Assembly (NCBI GenBank): GCA_017409265.1
Contig: JAFQSY010000032.1
Span: 1 to 64,000, forward strand
Source of the DNA: Clostridia bacterium
GTDB lineage: Bacteria; Bacillota; Clostridia; Oscillospirales; Acutalibacteraceae
DNA length: 64,000 bases
Direction of reading: 5' to 3'
The position numbers were made by a program, and so were the translations under genes. Below the pieces are notes generated by a model that made no database searches, was not told the DNA's origin, and saw only the letters and a program-made list of their open reading frames with translations. This document shows, piece by piece, positions 33,633 through 42,572 of the stretch (its first letter is position 1; every line of letters begins with the position of its first letter).

Positions 33633-35732
33633 TTAAAGCTCAATTTTTTTGCAGGAATATCCTGTAAGCTTATCACTGACAGCATCTGGCTGATGACCGC
33701 CGACATAAATAACAGTCTTTCCGTCGGGGTCAACTCTGCTGCCGTCATCAGTAACAGCTTTAACCCAATAACGTTCAATTTCAAGCTCAACCGTTGCTGT
33801 TTCGCCCGCATCAAGCTCAACTGCTTTTATGCCACAGAGCTGGAAATGAGGAGTAACCGTTCTGCTATCGGTAAACGATGCATAGACCTGAACTCTTTCG
33901 GTGCCTTTTCTTTCGCCTGCATTCTTAACGTCAACGCTGATTTTAAGCGATTTTTCATCGGCAGAAACAAGCTTTGCATTTTCATATTCATAGGTTGTGA
34001 ATGAAAGCCCGTAGCCGAAGGGATAGAGCGCATCTCCGTCAATATATCTGTAAGTTCTGCCAAGCATTGAATAATCCTCAAAATCGGGCAGGTTATGCTC
34101 ACCGTCATAGATTGTTACGGGAAGCTTTCCTCCGGGATTTGCAACACCTGCAAGAATATTTGCAACCGCAAGACCGCCGAAAGCACCGGGATACCACGCA
34201 TGAATTATAGCCTTTGCATGGTTTCTTACCTTTTCGCCAAGGTCAATTGCACTGCCACACATAAGAACAACAACAACATTATCGCAAACATCGCAGACTG
34301 CCTCTGCAAGCTTCTGCTGTGTTTTTGGAAGATAGAGAGTCTTTTTATCACCGCATGCGGTGTAATCGTTATCAAAACCTGTATCCTCACCCTCGATTGA
34401 ACAGTCAAGACCGAGTGCAAGAACGGTTATATCAGCCTCTGCAGCGGTTGCAATGCCGTCGCTTATCATATTCTGGAAGCCGCTCCAATGGCAGAGAGAT
34501 TCATCACAATAGTTAGAACCCTTTTCAACACTTATATCTGCATTTGTGAATACTCTGCGGATACCGTCGGCAACTGTTATGTATTCCGAGGAATAGCCGT
34601 TATAGTTGCCCTCAAGAGCAGTAACTGAAAGAGCATTGGGTCCGACAACGGCAATTCTCTTTGTTGTTCCCTTATCAAGAGGAAGATATGAATTTTCATT
34701 TTTAAGAAGAACAGGACATTGCTCCGCTGCTTTAAGGTTAAGCGCTCTGTGCTCCTTGCAGTCAAGCTTTGAGAACGGAATATCCGAATAGGGTCTTGTT
34801 TCTTCAAACTCGCCAAGAAGATAACGAATCATAAAGAGTCTTTCTGCTGCAACGGTAATATCGTCCTCGGTAATCAAATCCTGCTCGTAGGCATCAACAA
34901 GTGCGGAATAAGTTTCACCGCAGTTGAGGTCACAGGTATTCTTGAGCGAAACAGCAGCCGCCTCTGCCTTTGTTTCGGTAAAATGATGCTCTGCATAGAT
35001 ATCTCTCAATGCACCGCAGTCCGAAACAACATAGCCGTCAAAGCCCCATTTCCCGCGGAGAACCTCCTTAAGAAGATACGAATGAGCGCAACAAGGCTCG
35101 CCGTTTGTTCTGTTATAGGCACCCATAACACCCGCAACACCTGCTTCAACTGTCTTTTCAAATGCAGGGAGATAGGTTTCATACATATCGTGGGGATTTG
35201 CAATTGCATCAAAGCCGTGACGTGTCTTTTCAGGACCCGAATGAACAGCATAATGCTTAGAGCAGGCACATGCCTTCATGAACTCTCCGTCGCCCTGAAC
35301 ACCCTTTATGAAAGCAGAGCCAAGAGTTGCTGAAAGATAAGGGTCTTCGCCGAAGGTTTCCTGACCTCTGCCCCATCTGGGGTCACGAAAAATATTGATA
35401 TTGGGAGCCCAGAAAGTGAGTCCCTTAAAAATATCATAATCATTATATTTAACGTGCTGATTATATTTGATCCTGCCCTCGGTTGAAATAACGTCACCGA
35501 TGGTTTCAATAAGCTCGGGGTCAAAGGTCGCAGCCATTGCAATTGTGTGCGGAAAAACAGTTGCTGTGCCCGAACGTGCAACGCCGTGAGCACCCTCATT
35601 CCACCAGTTATATTCTTTAACACCAAGTCTTTCGATAGCCGCCGCATTATAGACAAGCTGCGAGATTTTTTCTTCAACAGTCATCTGCGACACAAGTTCC
35701 CTGGCTTTGATTTTGGCTTCGTTTTTAGTCAT
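33633..35732 (-). CDS. Glycoside hydrolase family 3 (beta-xylosidase/beta-glucosidase type)
   Basis: The 699-residue enzyme has no signal peptide and acts in the cytoplasm on short beta-linked sugars. The N-terminal TIM barrel holds WWNEGAHGV (43-51) and the nucleophile Asp238 (VVSDCG). The alpha/beta sandwich spans about 330-560, and the fibronectin type III-like domain is C-terminal (YPFGYGLS, GTERVQVY). The WNEGAHG and SDCG patterns are those of the group with beta-xylosidases, but specificity is not settled. It is the last gene of the operon that begins with the NifU-like gene. A ribosome binding site GAGGT precedes the ATG. Confidence 0.92.
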   Translation of the reverse strand: MTKNEAKIKARELVSQMTVEEKISQLVYNAAAIERLGVKEYNWWNEGAHGVARSGTATVFPHTIAMAATFDPELIETIGDVISTEGRIKYNQHVKYNDYDIFKGLTFWAPNINIFRDPRWGRGQETFGEDPYLSATLGSAFIKGVQGDGEFMKACACSKHYAVHSGPEKTRHGFDAIANPHDMYETYLPAFEKTVEAGVAGVMGAYNRTNGEPCCAHSYLLKEVLRGKWGFDGYVVSDCGALRDIYAEHHFTETKAEAAAVSLKNTCDLNCGETYSALVDAYEQDLITEDDITVAAERLFMIRYLLGEFEETRPYSDIPFSKLDCKEHRALNLKAAEQCPVLLKNENSYLPLDKGTTKRIAVVGPNALSVTALEGNYNGYSSEYITVADGIRRVFTNADISVEKGSNYCDESLCHWSGFQNMISDGIATAAEADITVLALGLDCSIEGEDTGFDNDYTACGDKKTLYLPKTQQKLAEAVCDVCDNVVVVLMCGSAIDLGEKVRNHAKAIIHAWYPGAFGGLAVANILAGVANPGGKLPVTIYDGEHNLPDFEDYSMLGRTYRYIDGDALYPFGYGLSFTTYEYENAKLVSADEKSLKISVDVKNAGERKGTERVQVYASFTDSRTVTPHFQLCGIKAVELDAGETATVELEIERYWVKAVTDDGSRVDPDGKTVIYVGGHQPDAVSDKLTGYSCKKIEL

Positions 35733-35752
35733 TGGAATACCTCAAATTATTT

Positions 35753-37564
35753 TCAGATTTTATTTACAAGGTCGAATGCAACAATCAGCTTTTCAAAAGC
35801 ATTGTTTATTGCAACAGGAATGGTTTTAAGAGCCTTGAGAACAACGTTTGTTTCAGGCGCATCAGTCTGAACCTTGCCTATGCTCTTTGACATAGTGTCT
35901 GCCTTGACATCAGCAAATTCAATTACATTAACATCCATGTTATCAAGACGGCCATCAATATCATTGACATTTCTTGTACCAAAAATATTCCAACGGATTG
36001 CGTTTGCAATTGCAGAGCCTCTGATACTGTCTGTGTATTCGTTCATTGCCCAATCAATTGTTTCATCAACAGCAGACTTGAAATAGCTGTTCCATACTCT
36101 TTCAACTTCTTTTATAAAATCTTCGTTCTTTGTAAGAATGTTGAATACGTTGGGTTGTTCATCAATATCCCACTTGCCGAAAACGGTGTTTCTGTACATT
36201 CTGTTATAACAGACCGTCCACTTTTCGGGGTCAGTATAGTCATTGCCGAATCTTCCCGAATCGTTGTTGCCGAATGCTATATCGAAATCCCATGCAGGAC
36301 CTGCATAGAGGGTTTCGTTTGCACCCTCAGGCTTATAGAAATATGTGCTGGTAAGACCGAAATCCTGGTTTGAGCACCACTCGTTGAGAATATACATCTG
36401 TGCGAGAGACTCAACGTTGCAGAGCTTGCCGAGCTCTTCCATGCTCTTGCCAGAGTAAACAGCATCTTCAAATTTCTGATACAGGGCGCTGATATATTCC
36501 ATCTGTGCCTTTGAAGCATATTCAGGAGTTTTCATAGTGAAAGGCTGGCTTCTTGTTGTTACGAATCCGCTTGCCTCGTCTGCATATCTGTTGGCAAGCT
36601 CCATTTCGATTATGTAGCCGCCTGTAATATCTTCGGGGTCATTGGGAATTTCATACCACTTGCTTGTGCCTTCAAGCAGGCCAGCATATGTTCCGTAAAG
36701 GCCGCCTCGGGGGTATGTATCAAGGTCATTCTTATTCACATCTTCAGTATTGCCTTCAAGGTCTTCAATATCAACATTTGAGCCGTCAATACCGATTCTT
36801 GTTGTCAGAAGATATGAACCCATATAGTCGTTGTTGATATAAACATCAACGGGAGTAAACTGCGGAGTATAGGGCATACCTGCATTTTCAGCTGCCTGAT
36901 ATGCAAGAGCGTTTCTGATAAGAGATTCATCGCCGTGGTTTGCAATAAGGCTCCACTTCTTTGTTTTACCCATGCCGAAAAGGTTCTTTTTGCTGTCGAG
37001 CTTGATATTGTAGGGCTTCTTTTCCATCTGCCAGGTTGAGTTACCTCTGCCCTTGATTTCAAGTCTGCCTGCGTATTCGATTTCTTCTCCGTCAGCACCG
37101 ATAATGCTGATATTTCCTTCTTCTTCGTTACCTTTTTTCTCATGGATAAAATCAAGCGAACCCGAATCTGTTTCTATAAACACGGAAGCGACCTTTGATT
37201 CTGCGATGATGTCAACATCATATTCAGCTGCACCGCAGCTTACCTTAATCTTATCCTTACCTTCGAGGCTGATAACTCCGCCGTTTGCAACCGATACACC
37301 GTCAACTTTTACGTCTGCACTCGCAGGTTCAAAATTAACAGTTACTTCGCCTGTTCCGATTGATGTGGGAATAAAGAGCCAATACTTTCCGTCTGCGCCA
37401 AACCAGCTTGTCTTTTTCTCTGCTGCATCCTCGGGTTTTTCACCATCAAAAGCAACAGATACTGCAAAGTCGGTAAGTCCTGCAGCATCGTCTGCATATC
37501 CGATAAGAGAAACGCACGAAAGTGCAATAATAACCGTTAAAATTATTGATGTTATTTTCTTCAT
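35753..37564 (-). CDS. Secreted CotH-kinase-family protein
   Basis: The signal peptide (residues 1-24, VSLIGYAD) shows export. An N-terminal beta-rich region precedes the CotH domain, visible as EIKGRGNSTWQMEKKPYNIK (about 170-190), KWSLIANHGDESLIRN (about 202-217) and the AGPAWDFDIAFGN active segment (about 423-435). CotH proteins are atypical kinases that phosphorylate spore-coat or surface proteins, and similar domains occur in cellulosome-associated proteins of ruminococci. No dockerin is seen. It has 603 residues. It sits between phosphohexomutase and GH3 in the glycan operon, 18 and 20 bases from its neighbours. Confidence 0.88.
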   Translation of the reverse strand: MKKITSIILTVIIALSCVSLIGYADDAAGLTDFAVSVAFDGEKPEDAAEKKTSWFGADGKYWLFIPTSIGTGEVTVNFEPASADVKVDGVSVANGGVISLEGKDKIKVSCGAAEYDVDIIAESKVASVFIETDSGSLDFIHEKKGNEEEGNISIIGADGEEIEYAGRLEIKGRGNSTWQMEKKPYNIKLDSKKNLFGMGKTKKWSLIANHGDESLIRNALAYQAAENAGMPYTPQFTPVDVYINNDYMGSYLLTTRIGIDGSNVDIEDLEGNTEDVNKNDLDTYPRGGLYGTYAGLLEGTSKWYEIPNDPEDITGGYIIEMELANRYADEASGFVTTRSQPFTMKTPEYASKAQMEYISALYQKFEDAVYSGKSMEELGKLCNVESLAQMYILNEWCSNQDFGLTSTYFYKPEGANETLYAGPAWDFDIAFGNNDSGRFGNDYTDPEKWTVCYNRMYRNTVFGKWDIDEQPNVFNILTKNEDFIKEVERVWNSYFKSAVDETIDWAMNEYTDSIRGSAIANAIRWNIFGTRNVNDIDGRLDNMDVNVIEFADVKADTMSKSIGKVQTDAPETNVVLKALKTIPVAINNAFEKLIVAFDLVNKI

Positions 37565-37582
37565 TGTTCTTTCTCCTTAATA

Positions 37583-39214
37583 TCATTCCGAAATTTTTGT
37601 TGCAAGAGTGTTGCGGATGGCCTGCTGTCTGATTTCAGCCTGCTCTCTATTTTCTCCCTTAACGGAGAAATAGAGCTTAAGCTTAGGCTCTGTACCCGAA
37701 GGTCTTGCAGCAGCCCATGAGCCGTCTTTGAAATCGAAACGCAGAACATTTTCCTTGGGAAGTCCGTCAATACCCTTTGAATAGTCAAGAAGCTTATCAA
37801 GGTCATCAAAAAGCTCTTCACCGCTTTCTCTCATAGCCTTCATTGCCGCCTGAATCTTTTCCGCACCCTCTTTTCCTTTGAGTACAAACGTTTCAAGGCA
37901 GTCATAATAATAGCCGTATTCGGCGTAAATACCGTCAAGAGCATCTACAAGGGTTTTGCCGTTGTTTTTATAGTAAGCAGCCATTTCCGCAATCAGCATT
38001 GATGCCGAAACAGCATCCTTATCTCTTGCATGAGTACCTGCAAGATAGCCATAGCTTTCTTCATAGCCGAAGAGGAATGTATTCTCTCCGCTTTCCTCCC
38101 AAAGACAGATTTTCTCACCGATATACTTGAATCCTGTAAGAGTCTGCACAGACCTTGCGCCATGCTTTTCGGCAATCGCTGCGCCGAGACCGCTTGTAAC
38201 GATAGTCTTTACAACTGCCGCGTTCTCGGGCATTGTGTCCTTTTTGAATTTGAGAACGTAGTCAACAAGGAGTGCGCCTGTCTGGTTGCCTGTGAGGAGC
38301 TGATAGCTGCCTTTGTGCTTAACGCCGACACCCACTCTGTCACAGTCGGGGTCTGTTCCGATAACAATATCCGCATTCTCTGCTTCAGCCTGCTTAAGAG
38401 CAAGGGTAAGAGCATCCTTTTCTTCGGGGTTTGGTGAACGTACGGTTGAAAAATCGCCGTCGGGAAGCTCCTGCTCTTTTACGATTGAAACGTTCTTACC
38501 TTCAAGAATTTTGCGTACGGGAACATTACCTGTGCCGTGAAGCGGAGTATAAACGATTTTAAGCTCCGAGGGTTCATTATAAAGACTCTGCTTTTTAACC
38601 TCTGCAAGAAATGCTTCGAGTGTTTCAACGCCAATATAAACAAGCTTTCCGCTCTTAACTGCATCTTCAAGGGCTTCGCAGGGAATATCTCTGATATCGT
38701 CAACGGCATTGACATATCCGATAACCTTATCCGCAAATTCGGGCACGAGCTGACAGCCCTTGCCGTCATAAACCTTGTAGCCGTTATATTCCTTGGGATT
38801 ATGGCTTGCAGTGATAACGATACCCGCTGTGCAGTTATGATATCTTACCGCAAAAGAAAGCACGGGAGTGGGCATAAGCGTTTCAAAAAGGAAAACCTTT
38901 ATGCCTGCCTTGCAGAGAACACCTGCAGCAACCTCGGCAAAATACTGCGAATTATTTCTTGAGTCAAAAGCAATTGCAACCGATTTTTCGCCGTCAAAGC
39001 ATGCGTTAAGATAATCTGCAAGACCCTTTGTTGCCTTTGAAACGGTGTATTTATTCATTCTGTTTGCGCCTGCACCCATGATACCGCGCAGACCGCCCGT
39101 ACCGAACTCGAGGTCCTTATAGAATCTGTCCTCAAGCTCCGCTTTGTCGGTTATGCTTTCGAGTTCGTTTTTTGTTGCCTCATCAAATGTGAGCCAATAT
39201 TCATATGCGTTCAT
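37583..39214 (-). CDS. Phosphoglucomutase/phosphomannomutase (alpha-D-phosphohexomutase)
   Basis: It interconverts hexose 1- and 6-phosphates. The phosphoserine loop ITASHNPKEYNGYKVY (about 133-148) holds the catalytic Ser. The metal loop is GTDPDCDRVG (about 290-299), and the phosphate-binding loop ARPSGTEPKLK is near the C-terminus (about 509-519). It has 543 residues, typical of the PgcA-type clostridial enzyme with a 45-residue N-terminal extension. Neighbouring alpha-mannosidase and other glycosidases make mannose or glucose phosphates the likely substrates. AAGGAG precedes ATG 39214. Confidence 0.93.
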   Translation of the reverse strand: MNAYEYWLTFDEATKNELESITDKAELEDRFYKDLEFGTGGLRGIMGAGANRMNKYTVSKATKGLADYLNACFDGEKSVAIAFDSRNNSQYFAEVAAGVLCKAGIKVFLFETLMPTPVLSFAVRYHNCTAGIVITASHNPKEYNGYKVYDGKGCQLVPEFADKVIGYVNAVDDIRDIPCEALEDAVKSGKLVYIGVETLEAFLAEVKKQSLYNEPSELKIVYTPLHGTGNVPVRKILEGKNVSIVKEQELPDGDFSTVRSPNPEEKDALTLALKQAEAENADIVIGTDPDCDRVGVGVKHKGSYQLLTGNQTGALLVDYVLKFKKDTMPENAAVVKTIVTSGLGAAIAEKHGARSVQTLTGFKYIGEKICLWEESGENTFLFGYEESYGYLAGTHARDKDAVSASMLIAEMAAYYKNNGKTLVDALDGIYAEYGYYYDCLETFVLKGKEGAEKIQAAMKAMRESGEELFDDLDKLLDYSKGIDGLPKENVLRFDFKDGSWAAARPSGTEPKLKLYFSVKGENREQAEIRQQAIRNTLATKISE

Positions 39215-39227
39215 TTCAGGTCACTCC

Positions 39228-42173
39228 TTATTTTATTTCAACCCCAAGGGTTATAATTTCATACGGTGAATATTCGATTTTATCGGTTTTGCCGATTTCA
39301 TCTTCAATAAGATTGAGAAGAGTCATCTCTTCGGGAAGATTTATAACTCCCCTTGCTCCGTTTTGTTCACAAAGACGGATAACAACATATTTTCCGTTTT
39401 CGGAAAGCTTGGCCGCTTGAAGCCAGAGAGGAGAAAAATCGGGAAGCTCTGCGCTGACATCGGCTTTTCTCAAAGGCACATTATATTCAAACGCTTTGTT
39501 ATTGATTTCAGCCGAAACGGCATCGCCTGCATGCGGATAAATCATGTAGCAGAAGTCATGCTCACCCATGTCCGAGGTCGGGTCAGGCCTGATGGTTGAG
39601 CGAAGAAGAGAAAGTGCCATTGTCGAGCCTTCAGCCGACACACCGTATTTTCCTGAATTGATGAGAGCAACACCTCCGCCCTGCTCTGCCATATCGCACC
39701 ATTTATGGTGGCAGACCTCAAAGCGCGCCTGCTGCCAGCTTGTGTTGCGGTGAGTTTCGCGGCGGATTATACCCGCCGAGGTATCGCAGAGAAGCTCTCT
39801 TGTCAGCACATTGCATCCGTATTCAGCTTTTACAAGCTTATGCTTTTCATACCAGTCAACAACATGCTCAACTTCAATTCCTCTTGACTGACGGAAAAGT
39901 CGGATTATCATTTTCCACTTGCTTTTTTCCGTTGCAAACGTTACGGAAAACTCCGCACATTCGCCGTTTACAGAGATAAATTCAAGCTCTTTTTCAACAT
40001 TCAAATTGCAGGGTCTGTCCTTATAATTCGGAAGAATATCCCATGCATCATAGTTGCCGGGTGTGTCGTGATACATCTTGAGCTTATTGAAATCACCATT
40101 GACCCATTCACGGCATAATTCTTTATCCTTGAGCGAAGCAATGCTGCCATCAGGCGCAAATTTAATTGAATAGAATGGTGTTTCAACGCTGTATCCGTTT
40201 ATTCTTATCCAGTCTATGTCTGCCTTTTCTCTCTTGATTTCGCCATTTGAAAGAGCATCAATATCGGGAATTGCGAAATATCCCTTTTCACCCTTTCTTA
40301 TGGTATCGCCGTTTTCATCGGCAACAAATGTCAAACCGTTTCTCTTGAAATTGAGGGTATTGAAATATTTTTCTCCGCTTCCGATAATTTCGGAAAGCTC
40401 TTTTTCCATTTCTTCATAGTCTGCCATTGCATCGCGGTAAACAGGGGTTATATGGCTGCCGGGAAGAATATCATGGAACTGATTTATCATCAGCTTTTTA
40501 TATATATTTCTGATTTTTTCAGCCGGATATTCTGCGCCGTCTTTCATTCTCAAAACGCTGAGCAATTCCGCATCTCTGAGCATAAATTCAAGACGTCTGT
40601 TATAATCCTTGAGCTTTGATTTGGTAGTGAATGTTCCCCTGTGCATCTCAAGATAAAGCTCGCCGTCCCAGACCGAAAGTGCTTCATTGCCGTCAAAATT
40701 CTTTGAAAGGAACTCTTTTGCGGTTATATGCTCGGTTTCAGGCATAACCGAAAGCTTATCAAGCCTGTGCATAATCTCAACCATTTCTTCGGTTGCACCG
40801 CTGCCGCCGTCGCCGTAGCCGAACATCTGCATCGTCTGCCCACCCTCATTTTTATCCTGGTAAGCATCCCAATTTTCCTGAATCTGGCTGGGCATATTCC
40901 ACGAAATAAAGTGGGTCGGCGGTACGCACGCATAGACATCCGTGCCGTCAATTCCTCTCCAGATGAAATTGTTATGAGGAAATCTGTTTGTATCATTCCA
41001 TGTTGACATCTTATTTGAAACAAAATAGTCAACGCCGCTCTTTTTAAGAATCTGCGGAAGAATCCAGCTGTTGCCGAAAACATCGGGCAACCAGCAATTA
41101 TTGACCGTCATGCCGAACTTTTCTCTGAAATAGCTCTGACCGTAAAGACATTGTCTTATAAGACTTTCGCATGCAGGAACATTGCAGTCAGGCTCAACAT
41201 ACATTGCACCGACAGGCTCAAACCTGCCCTCTGCAATTCTCTTTTTAAGTTCTTCAAAGATTTCGGGATAGTATTTTTCAACCGTTTCGTAGGTATAAGC
41301 CTGCGTATGCGCATACTTGAAATCGGGGTATTTATCCATAAGGCGCAGCTGAATCAAAACAGTACGCAGGTTTTTCTGCACAGCATGGATTCTGCGCCAA
41401 TAATACGCAATATCAAGATGGGAATGGGCTATGAGTGCAACCCTTCCGCTTCCCTTATAATCTTTGTTTGAGAATATGTTTTTATCAATATGCTCCGATG
41501 CCGCTCTGACATCTTCATCACACACATCGTCAAAATCAATAAGATTAAGCGCTGCGTCAATTTCTCTTATGACAAGAGCCGAAAAATCCTCGTTAAAAAC
41601 CTCGCTTAACGCAGCATCAAGCAGCAGTTCAAGGTCATAAACAAGCGACTGCACCGCTTCATTTACAACAGAAATATATCCGCCCTCAAAAATTTGCCTG
41701 CAGCCTCTTACGCTCAGACTTTCAGGATTCCGCTCATCATCGGGCTTTGAGCGGTTATAACCCATGATTTCAAAATGAAGCTTTCTGCCTTCAACATATG
41801 GAGACAAGTCCATTCGTTCACGGTTGGGGTCAATGCCGCCTGCATAAACGCCGTTGACCTTGACTATCATTTCAGCCGCCGTTTTAAGCGAGAAACAGAA
41901 CTTTTTGCCGACAAGGTGCTCCGGCAGCTCATAATCCGCTTCGATAAACGCCGTGCCGTCGGGGGTAAAATACATATCGCCCCTTTTCAGAGGTCTGAAC
42001 TCGCCGTCATCATAGTATTCGAAATTCATTTCGGAAACCTGACGTGCGTCTTTAATTCTGAAGGTTGTTATTTCGTGCTTTTCGCTGTAAATATATCTTT
42101 TAAGCCAGCCGAAACGCAAGTTTATCCATTCCTCGGGCCGCATGCTTCGTCTGACAACCTTGATATGAGCCAT
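39228..42173 (-). CDS. Alpha-mannosidase, GH38
   Basis: It hydrolyses terminal alpha-mannosides in the cytoplasm. The Zn site begins with AHSHLDIAYYW (about 249-259). The nucleophile Asp is in CWLPDVFGNS (about 358-367). The C-terminal half forms the large beta-sandwich of GH38. It has 981 residues, the usual length of bacterial enzymes. GAGGTGAG precedes the ATG, and the gene lies 10 bases after the NifU-like gene and 13 before the phosphohexomutase. A GH125 alpha-1,6-mannosidase 4 kb away suggests shared use on alpha-mannans or N-glycan trimmings. Confidence 0.95.
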   Translation of the reverse strand: MAHIKVVRRSMRPEEWINLRFGWLKRYIYSEKHEITTFRIKDARQVSEMNFEYYDDGEFRPLKRGDMYFTPDGTAFIEADYELPEHLVGKKFCFSLKTAAEMIVKVNGVYAGGIDPNRERMDLSPYVEGRKLHFEIMGYNRSKPDDERNPESLSVRGCRQIFEGGYISVVNEAVQSLVYDLELLLDAALSEVFNEDFSALVIREIDAALNLIDFDDVCDEDVRAASEHIDKNIFSNKDYKGSGRVALIAHSHLDIAYYWRRIHAVQKNLRTVLIQLRLMDKYPDFKYAHTQAYTYETVEKYYPEIFEELKKRIAEGRFEPVGAMYVEPDCNVPACESLIRQCLYGQSYFREKFGMTVNNCWLPDVFGNSWILPQILKKSGVDYFVSNKMSTWNDTNRFPHNNFIWRGIDGTDVYACVPPTHFISWNMPSQIQENWDAYQDKNEGGQTMQMFGYGDGGSGATEEMVEIMHRLDKLSVMPETEHITAKEFLSKNFDGNEALSVWDGELYLEMHRGTFTTKSKLKDYNRRLEFMLRDAELLSVLRMKDGAEYPAEKIRNIYKKLMINQFHDILPGSHITPVYRDAMADYEEMEKELSEIIGSGEKYFNTLNFKRNGLTFVADENGDTIRKGEKGYFAIPDIDALSNGEIKREKADIDWIRINGYSVETPFYSIKFAPDGSIASLKDKELCREWVNGDFNKLKMYHDTPGNYDAWDILPNYKDRPCNLNVEKELEFISVNGECAEFSVTFATEKSKWKMIIRLFRQSRGIEVEHVVDWYEKHKLVKAEYGCNVLTRELLCDTSAGIIRRETHRNTSWQQARFEVCHHKWCDMAEQGGGVALINSGKYGVSAEGSTMALSLLRSTIRPDPTSDMGEHDFCYMIYPHAGDAVSAEINNKAFEYNVPLRKADVSAELPDFSPLWLQAAKLSENGKYVVIRLCEQNGARGVINLPEEMTLLNLIEDEIGKTDKIEYSPYEIITLGVEIK

Positions 42174-42183
42174 TTATCTCACC

Positions 42184-42417
42184 TCACACATCCTGAAAAT
42201 AGGGCTTTTTGCGGATTCCGATAACCCTTACCCTTTTGCCGCAGTCAGTTTCTATTCTCTGTTCAATCCATGCAAGGCATCGGTCAAGAATAAGACACTT
42301 TGAGCATTCACCCTGCAAAAGCACGGTCACCTCATTGCCTTCCTGCTTTACGAAGGTTATCTCTCCGCCGTCGCCCTGAAGTCTGGGGCGGATATATTCA
42401 TTGATATATTCTTTCAT
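42184..42417 (-). CDS. Small NifU-like domain protein
   Basis: The 77-residue protein fits the NifU C-terminal domain, a scaffold for iron-sulfur clusters: IRPRLQGDGGEITFV (9-23) and the cysteine motif GECSKC (about 36-41), with a third Cys at DRC. The start has GGAGG upstream. It is the first gene of the GH38 operon. A role in metal-cluster transfer would be odd there, so it may only share the promoter. Confidence 0.8.
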   Translation of the reverse strand: MKEYINEYIRPRLQGDGGEITFVKQEGNEVTVLLQGECSKCLILDRCLAWIEQRIETDCGKRVRVIGIRKKPYFQDV

Positions 42418-42456
42418 GGAATATCCTCCGAAACAATTTCACAAATTACCATTTTA

Positions 42457-42485
42457 AGTATATCACTAACATCTTCTTTAATCAA
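42457..42485 (-). promoter_or_regulatory. Promoter of the NifU-like/GH38/GH3 operon
   Basis: On the minus strand TTGATT (42485-42480) and TATACT (42462-42457) have a 17-base spacer. They lie 40 bases before the first ATG, divergent from nnr. Confidence 0.6.
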
Positions 42486-42572
42486 TAAAATATTTAAAAA
42501 TTTATATAAAAGCCTTTTAAATAAATACTGTATATGATAAAATATATTTAAAGAAATTGTGAGGTGAGAATT

